Part shown: in pieces, positions 7,967 through 11,121 of the stretch
Position numbering within the stretch: the stretch's first letter is position 1
How the letters are laid out: the number at the start of each line of letters is the position of its first letter
NCBI GenBank assembly: GCA_007125455.1
Contig: SLDE01000095.1
Coordinates: forward strand, 1-11,121
Direction: 5' to 3'
Origin: Ectothiorhodospiraceae bacterium
GTDB taxonomy: Bacteria > Pseudomonadota > Gammaproteobacteria > Thiohalomonadales > Thiohalomonadaceae
Length of the DNA stretch: 11,121 nt
Program-made: the position numbers and the translations under genes
The notes under the pieces: model-generated
What the model saw: only the letters and a program-made list of their open reading frames with translations
Databases searched by the model: none
Told to the model about the DNA's origin: nothing

Positions 7967-9469
7967 CTACTCCCTATTCTCCACCACCAAGGTATACCCC
8001 ACCCCGGCAAACAGCTCCTGATCGGCCGCCAGATCCGCAGCGGTCAGCGGGTGCTGCGCCTGCCAGTCCGGCGGGAAAAGCACGTTCAGTTGCTGCTCAC
8101 TGGCGCGAAGACGGATGCGGGGCAGTTCGATACTGCTATGGCTGCGATGCAGTAATACCGCCAGTCGTAGCAGGATGCACAGTCGGATCACGGTGGCGCG
8201 ATGCGGCTCGGCAAACTCCTTGAACAGACCGGCAGAAAACTTGCGCCGATGGCTGCGCACCAACACCGCCAACAGCTTCTGCTCGGTACTGGAAAAACCG
8301 GGCATGTCGGAGTTTTCCAACAAATAGGCCCCATGCTTCTGGTAGCCGCTGTGGGCGATGGCCAGGCCGACCTCGTGCAACTGCGCCGCCCATGCCAGCA
8401 AGCGCTGATTCTCCTCGCCGCCCAACTGCCAGGACTCGCCCACTTCGGCCCAGAAACGCCGCGCGCAGCGGGCCACGCGGATGGCCTGCGCCCGATCCAC
8501 CTGGTAGCGTTCGCTGAGCGCGGTGATGGTGCGCTCGCGTACATCCTCGTGCCGGATGCGCCCTAGCAGATCGTAGAGCAGGCCTTCGCGCAGGGCCGAA
8601 TCGGAGACCTGCATCTGTTCGATCTGCAGGGTTTCGAAGATCGCCAGCAGCACCGCCACCCCGCCGGCCAGTACCGGGCGGCGTTCGTCCTTGAGTCCAC
8701 TCAGCTTGAGCTTTTGCACATCACCGGCCTCCACCAGCGCATCGGCCAACTGACGCATCGCCGCCAGGGTGATCCCCTGCTCGGCCCAGCCCATGGCACG
8801 GACGATCTCGCCCACGGCCTTGATGGTGCCGGAGGCTCCCACCGCCATGTCCCAACCGAGCTCACGGTACTCCTGCTCGATATCCTGCAGCTCCAGCCGG
8901 GCGGCGATCACCGCCTTGTGCATGGCCTTGGCGGTCACCTTGCCATCGCTAAAGTAGCGCTCGCTATAGCTGACACAGCCCATCGGGGTGCTCTCCAGCT
9001 CCAACGGCTCGAAGCGACGCCCCAGGATCAACTCGGTACTGCCGCCGCCGATGTCCACCACCAGGCGCACACCGTCACTGTCGGCCAGACCGTGGGCCAC
9101 CCCAAGGTAGATCAGTCGCGCCTCTTCACGCCCCGCGATGATCTCGATGGGGTGGCCCAGGGCCTGTTCGGCCTCGCGCAAGAAACCCGGACTGCGTGCC
9201 CGGCGCAGGGTGTTGGTCCCCACGGCCCTGACGCTGCCTGGTGCAAAACCCTTCAGGCGCTGCCCAAAACGGTGCAAACAGGCCAGTGCCCGCTCCCGTG
9301 CCTCGCCGTCCAGGTTGCCACTGGCGTCCAAGCCGGCAGCCAGGCGCACCATCTCGCGCAGCCGATCACGCAGTTGCAACTGGCCGTCGAGGTTGCGCGC
9401 GACGATCATATGGAAGCTATTGGAGCCCAAATCGATCGCCGCGATCATTTCATGTTGTTGTTCCTGCAA
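7967..9469 (-). CDS. ppx: Exopolyphosphatase Ppx
   Basis: Releases phosphate from the ends of polyphosphate chains in the cytoplasm; the family (Ppx/GppA) can also hydrolyse pppGpp. It has 500 residues (E. coli 513). The ASKHA-type ATPase fold shows AIDLGSNSFHMIVAR (11-25), VGTNTLRRA (83-91), GREEARLIYLG (113-123, containing the glutamate equivalent to catalytic E. coli Glu121) and VVDIGGGSTELI. The C-terminal HD-like half includes AAQLHEVGLAIAHSGYQKHG. The chosen start is TTG 9469, which has GGGGAG six bases upstream and gives an eight-residue lead before AAIDLGSN, nearer to the E. coli length. An in-frame ATG at 9448 gives MIAAIDLGSN and cannot be excluded. A GppA assignment is less likely given the E. 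coli Ppx-like length and the ppk1 neighbour, but motifs alone do not fully separate the two. Confidence 0.93.
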   Translation of the reverse strand: MQEQQHEMIAAIDLGSNSFHMIVARNLDGQLQLRDRLREMVRLAAGLDASGNLDGEARERALACLHRFGQRLKGFAPGSVRAVGTNTLRRARSPGFLREAEQALGHPIEIIAGREEARLIYLGVAHGLADSDGVRLVVDIGGGSTELILGRRFEPLELESTPMGCVSYSERYFSDGKVTAKAMHKAVIAARLELQDIEQEYRELGWDMAVGASGTIKAVGEIVRAMGWAEQGITLAAMRQLADALVEAGDVQKLKLSGLKDERRPVLAGGVAVLLAIFETLQIEQMQVSDSALREGLLYDLLGRIRHEDVRERTITALSERYQVDRAQAIRVARCARRFWAEVGESWQLGGEENQRLLAWAAQLHEVGLAIAHSGYQKHGAYLLENSDMPGFSSTEQKLLAVLVRSHRRKFSAGLFKEFAEPHRATVIRLCILLRLAVLLHRSHSSIELPRIRLRASEQQLNVLFPPDWQAQHPLTAADLAADQELFAGVGYTLVVENRE

Positions 9470-9475
9470 AGCTTT

Positions 9476-9481
9476 CTCCCC
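9476..9481 (-). promoter_or_regulatory. Ribosome binding site favouring the TTG start of ppx
   Basis: On the minus strand GGGGAG ends six bases before TTG 9469. The competing ATG at 9448 has only AGGA, about 13 bases away, which is farther than usual. This is why the rare TTG start is preferred. Confidence 0.5.
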
Positions 9482-9532
9482 GCTTGCTAACTCAGGCCAT
9501 CACCGCTGTGTGATTGATTGGTGTTCGCACGA

Positions 9533-9556
9533 TATCCCTTGACTGTGATAGGGATA
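9533..9556. promoter_or_regulatory. Inverted repeat TATCCCT-N10-AGGGATA, possible regulator site
   Basis: A perfect 7-bp dyad (9533-9539 and 9550-9556) with a 10-base spacer lies in the spacer between ppx and the hemerythrin gene. It is about 100 bases upstream of the sigma-54-like element, a usual distance for an enhancer-binding activator. It could equally serve the divergent ppx promoter. A TTGACT (9539-9544) overlaps the dyad, so it might instead be an operator over a sigma-70 promoter. No regulator is recognised. Confidence 0.4.
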
Positions 9557-9558
9557 AC

Positions 9559-9618
9559 AATATCGACAAAAAAAGCCAAATACGTTAGCTTTCACAACCC
9601 GGCGTCATAATATCGACA
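9559..9618. repeat. Direct repeat AATATCGACA, two copies 50 bp apart
   Basis: Identical 10-mers lie at 9559-9568 and 9609-9618, five helical turns apart, within the AT-rich spacer upstream of the hemerythrin gene. The phasing suits two protomers binding one DNA face, but two short copies could arise by chance. Confidence 0.35.
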
Positions 9619-9644
9619 CGGGATGAGGCTAAGCTTACACACAG

Positions 9645-9661
9645 CTGGCACAGATATTGAT
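9645..9661 (+). promoter_or_regulatory. Sigma-54-like promoter element upstream of bacteriohemerythrin
   Basis: CTGGCAC (9645-9651), five bases, then TTGAT (9657-9661) matches the RpoN consensus TGGCAC-N5-TTGCA with correct -24/-12 spacing. One mismatch falls in the important -12 GC (GA here). Transcription would start near 9672, leaving a leader of about 45 bases that includes the strong AGGAGGA. The mismatch makes this a candidate only. Confidence 0.35.
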
Positions 9662-9702
9662 AACAAAAAAATGATGACATTGAACGATGAAATTATCTAA
9701 CC

Positions 9703-9709
9703 AGGAGGA
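9703..9709 (+). promoter_or_regulatory. Strong ribosome binding site of the hemerythrin gene
   Basis: AGGAGGA, a near-perfect Shine-Dalgarno sequence, ends eight bases before ATG 9718. It fixes this start over the in-frame ATGs at 9724 and 9730, and predicts efficient translation. Confidence 0.75.
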
Positions 9710-9717
9710 ATACTACC

Positions 9718-10149
9718 ATGTCGATGATTATGTGGGATGATGCGTACAGCGTCGAAATCCAGGAGATCGATGAGCAACACAAGTGCCTTATCGAGATAAT
9801 GAACGAGCTCTATACCGCGCTGGCCAACAAGTCCAACCGGGATCTGGTCGGCGACGTGCTCGACAAACTGGTCGACTACACCAAGGTACACTTCGCAGTG
9901 GAAGAGACCCTGATGCGTATCTTCCATTACGACGAGTACGAGGAACATAAGGCCATCCACGATCGCATCGTCAAGCGGGTGCTGGAGTATCAGGGGCAGT
10001 TTCGCGCCGGCAACGACAAGGTAGGCATGGAACTGCTGATGTTCCTCAAGGACTGGCTGTTCGACCATATCAACAAGGTGGACAAGCGCTACGTGAAGAC
10101 CTTCCACAAGCACGGTGTCAAAAAGAACTGGCTCAAACGTTTCTGGTAA
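9718..10149 (+). CDS. Bacteriohemerythrin (O2-binding diiron protein)
   Basis: A single-domain hemerythrin of 143 residues that would bind oxygen reversibly at a non-haem diiron centre in the cytoplasm. All seven expected ligands are present with family spacing: His21 (DEQHK), His58 and Glu62 (HFAVEE), His77 and His81 (EEHKAIHD), His117 and Asp122 (FDHINKVDKRY). The N-terminus WDDAYSVEIQEIDEQH is typical. A basic, aromatic tail (FHKHGVKKNWLKRFW) follows the last ligand. There is no fused signalling domain, signal peptide or membrane segment, so it is a carrier or stand-alone sensor rather than a chemoreceptor domain. A hairpin at 10158-10181 suggests a single-gene unit. Roles suggested for the family include oxygen supply to respiratory or oxygenase enzymes and buffering of oxygen in microaerophiles. 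Which applies here is not shown. Confidence 0.95.
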   Translation: MSMIMWDDAYSVEIQEIDEQHKCLIEIMNELYTALANKSNRDLVGDVLDKLVDYTKVHFAVEETLMRIFHYDEYEEHKAIHDRIVKRVLEYQGQFRAGNDKVGMELLMFLKDWLFDHINKVDKRYVKTFHKHGVKKNWLKRFW

Positions 10150-10157
10150 CAGCTAGC

Positions 10158-10181
10158 GAGCCCGGCCATTCGGCTGGGCTC
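10158..10181 (+). terminator. Hairpin terminator of the hemerythrin gene
   Basis: GAGCCCGGC (10158-10166) pairs with GCTGGGCTC (10173-10181), nine pairs with one G-U, around a 6-base loop. It starts eight bases after the stop codon. The tail is C/T-rich (CCTCCCTCT) rather than a pure T-run, so efficiency may be moderate. Confidence 0.55.
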
Positions 10182-10292
10182 CCTCCCTCTCCAATGTCAC
10201 AAAAACAACGTCAAGTTGCAGCTTTAGCTACAACAGTCTGCCACCGATTGCTAAACTTCACTCATAACGACGGTGTTGAGGCAGGTGATAAG

Positions 10293-10559
10293 ATGAATGC
10301 CCAAGCAAGCGGTAAGCGTCTGTACAAGGCCGATCCAGTCAAGTGGCCACTGCAGATCCAGCAACTGACCGCAGGCTGGAATGTGGTTTGCTACAACAAG
10401 GATGGCCACGCCAGGCACATCGCCAGTGCCGACAACGAGATGCAGGCGCTGCGTACCGCCATGAATATGGCCAAGGCCTATCAGCTACCCAAGCGGGTGT
10501 TGGTGAGTGGTTATGAGGGCGTGGTGGAAAAAGACCTGGAGAAGCTTATCAAACGTTAA
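10293..10559 (+). CDS. Small protein of unknown function (88 residues)
   Basis: Not recognised. The frame is open from an ATG at 10194, but that start has no ribosome site and its first 33 codons look like untranslated leader. ATG 10293 has AGGTGA four bases upstream and gives MNAQASGKRLYKADP. The product is basic and soluble, with no signal peptide or membrane segment. The core GWNVVCYNKDGHARHIASADN, then a helix-like EMQALRTAMNMAKAYQ, then RVLVSGYEGVVEKDLEKLI, suggests strands followed by a helix and two more strands. The layout loosely recalls small DUF2188-like proteins (tryptophan-containing strand, helix, then a short strand with a Gly). That likeness is an impression, not a match. The gene lies after the hemerythrin terminator and converges on pilZ, with only seven bases between the stop codons. 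A weak stem (10561-10578) spans the junction. Confidence 0.65.
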   Translation: MNAQASGKRLYKADPVKWPLQIQQLTAGWNVVCYNKDGHARHIASADNEMQALRTAMNMAKAYQLPKRVLVSGYEGVVEKDLEKLIKR

Positions 10560-10566
10560 CAGGCTG

Positions 10567-10929
10567 CTAGTGCAGCTTCATCTCCAGCTCCGACAGGTGG
10601 TGGGCATAGACCTCTTCACCATCGCGTTCAAAGCTGAGGAACTCCATGCCGATACGAAAGGCACCGTATTCACCGTCATAGACCTTATGCACCACCCGTA
10701 TCCGTGCGCGCACGGTGACATACTCCTCCGCGCGGGAGTCGTATAGCCCGATCACTACCGGGAACTCTCTGCCCATATCGATCACATGCTCGGTGTGCAG
10801 TTGTAGCCCTCCCTGGGAGAGATCCATGGTCCACATGTACTCCACATCCCCGTTGGCCAGCACCAAGCCGATTTTTCGCCTGCGCCGTATGCGTGGGTGG
10901 CCTCGATGTTCGAACCCCTCATCGCCCAT
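10567..10929 (-). CDS. PilZ-domain protein (probable c-di-GMP receptor)
   Basis: A stand-alone PilZ protein of 120 residues. The c-di-GMP signature is intact: RGHPR at residues 9-13 fits RxxxR, and DLSQGG at 36-41 fits (D/N)xSxxG. The intervening strands (IGLVLANGDVEYMWTM) and the later VRARIRVVHKV and FRIGMEFLSF complete a PilZ beta-barrel. An acidic helix (SELEMKL) ends the protein. It should bind c-di-GMP in the cytoplasm and pass the signal to motility, secretion or surface machinery, but no partner is encoded here. The start is ATG 10929, with GGAGGAG at 10937-10943 in good position and a TATAAT -10 box upstream. The chemoreceptor gene upstream ends in a strong terminator, so pilZ probably has its own promoter. 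Confidence 0.9.
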   Translation of the reverse strand: MGDEGFEHRGHPRIRRRRKIGLVLANGDVEYMWTMDLSQGGLQLHTEHVIDMGREFPVVIGLYDSRAEEYVTVRARIRVVHKVYDGEYGAFRIGMEFLSFERDGEEVYAHHLSELEMKLH

Positions 10930-10956
10930 ATTCTGGCTCCTCCAGCCATTTTGCAG

Positions 10957-10984
10957 ATTATAAACAAAAAAGCCCGAAGGCGAA
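10957..10984 (-). promoter_or_regulatory. Probable sigma-70 promoter of pilZ
   Basis: On the minus strand a perfect TATAAT lies at 10957-10962. TTCGCC at 10979-10984 could serve as a poor -35 box with a 16-base spacer, but it sits inside the terminator hairpin of the upstream gene. Transcription would start near 10950, about 20 bases before the start codon, just ahead of the GGAGGAG. The -10 box is convincing and the -35 is weak. Confidence 0.5.
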
Positions 10985-10997
10985 CCTTCGGGCTTTT
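10966..10997 (-). terminator. Intrinsic terminator of the chemoreceptor gene
   Basis: GCCCGAAGG (10972-10980) and CCTTCGGGC (10985-10993) form a perfect 9-bp stem with a 4-base loop. On the minus strand it is followed by six T (10966-10971), a classical Rho-independent terminator 23 bases after the TGA of the chemoreceptor. Four T follow on the plus strand as well, so it may also stop rightward transcription. Confidence 0.92.
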
Positions 10998-11016
10998 ACT
11001 GATGCTATCGTTAAAA

Positions 11017-11121
11017 TCAGACCTTGAAGCGGCCGGCCAGGGTATTGAGCTCGTCAGCCAATTTGGCCAGTTCCTCACTCGCTGCCATGGTCTGCTCGGA
11101 GGCAGTGGCATTCTCGGTGGC
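11017..11121 (-). CDS. Methyl-accepting chemotaxis protein, C-terminal end only
   Basis: The last 34 codons of a gene entering from the right edge. The peptide (SEQTMAASEELAKLADELNT then LAGRFKV, stop TGA 11017-11019) has the heptad coiled-coil pattern and LAGRFKV-type ending seen at the C-terminus of many gammaproteobacterial chemoreceptors. The family's signalling helix bundle relays ligand or redox state to CheA/CheW. Sensor domain and ligand cannot be told, and no CheR-binding pentapeptide is present at the end. Confidence 0.8.
   Translation of the reverse strand, partial: ATENATASEQTMAASEELAKLADELNTLAGRFKV

Noticed and set aside
8714..9490. 258-codon open frame on the plus strand opposite ppx
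   Set aside because: It mirrors the ppx coding sequence, has no recognised domain, and ppx is strongly supported.
10194..10292. Longer start for the small unknown gene
   Set aside because: No ribosome site before ATG 10194, which lies 12 bases past the hemerythrin terminator hairpin; ATG 10293 has AGGTGA in place.

Overview
The window reads as chromosomal DNA of a GC-rich gammaproteobacterium. The helicase, polyphosphate kinase and exopolyphosphatase all resemble the E. coli type closely, and the mix of bacteriohemerythrin, PilZ and chemoreceptor genes is common in free-living, oxygen-sensing members such as sulfur oxidisers. The genus cannot be fixed from this sequence alone.

Left part (1-5653): the 3' two thirds of a polyphosphate:AMP phosphotransferase (pap, PPK2 class II) runs off the left edge. 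A decayed ISAs1-type transposase lies immediately behind it. A full-length hrpA RNA helicase follows on the minus strand, starting at GTG 5478. A 175-bp divergent spacer with two GGCA/TGCC dyads separates hrpA from ppk1.

Middle (5654-9469): ppk1 (plus strand) converges on ppx (minus strand). The 198-bp gap between them is almost filled by a 164-bp palindromic element with perfect 20-bp inverted ends, plus a GC hairpin just behind ppx. Together with pap, this locus makes polyphosphate (Ppk1), uses it to turn AMP into ADP (Pap) and hydrolyses it to phosphate (Ppx).

Right part (9470-11121): a 248-bp AT-rich control region with an inverted repeat, a direct repeat and a sigma-54-like element precedes a bacteriohemerythrin with all seven iron ligands. 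Next come an unrecognised 88-residue protein, a PilZ-domain protein on the minus strand, and the last 34 codons of a methyl-accepting chemotaxis protein. The latter is followed by a strong intrinsic terminator that abuts the probable pilZ promoter. This part looks like oxygen/redox sensing and motility or surface signalling, though each gene seems to be its own transcription unit.

No tRNA, rRNA, CRISPR array or intact mobile element was seen. The most unusual structures are the palindromic element between ppk1 and ppx, the patchwork IS relic, and the candidate sigma-54 control region of the hemerythrin gene.
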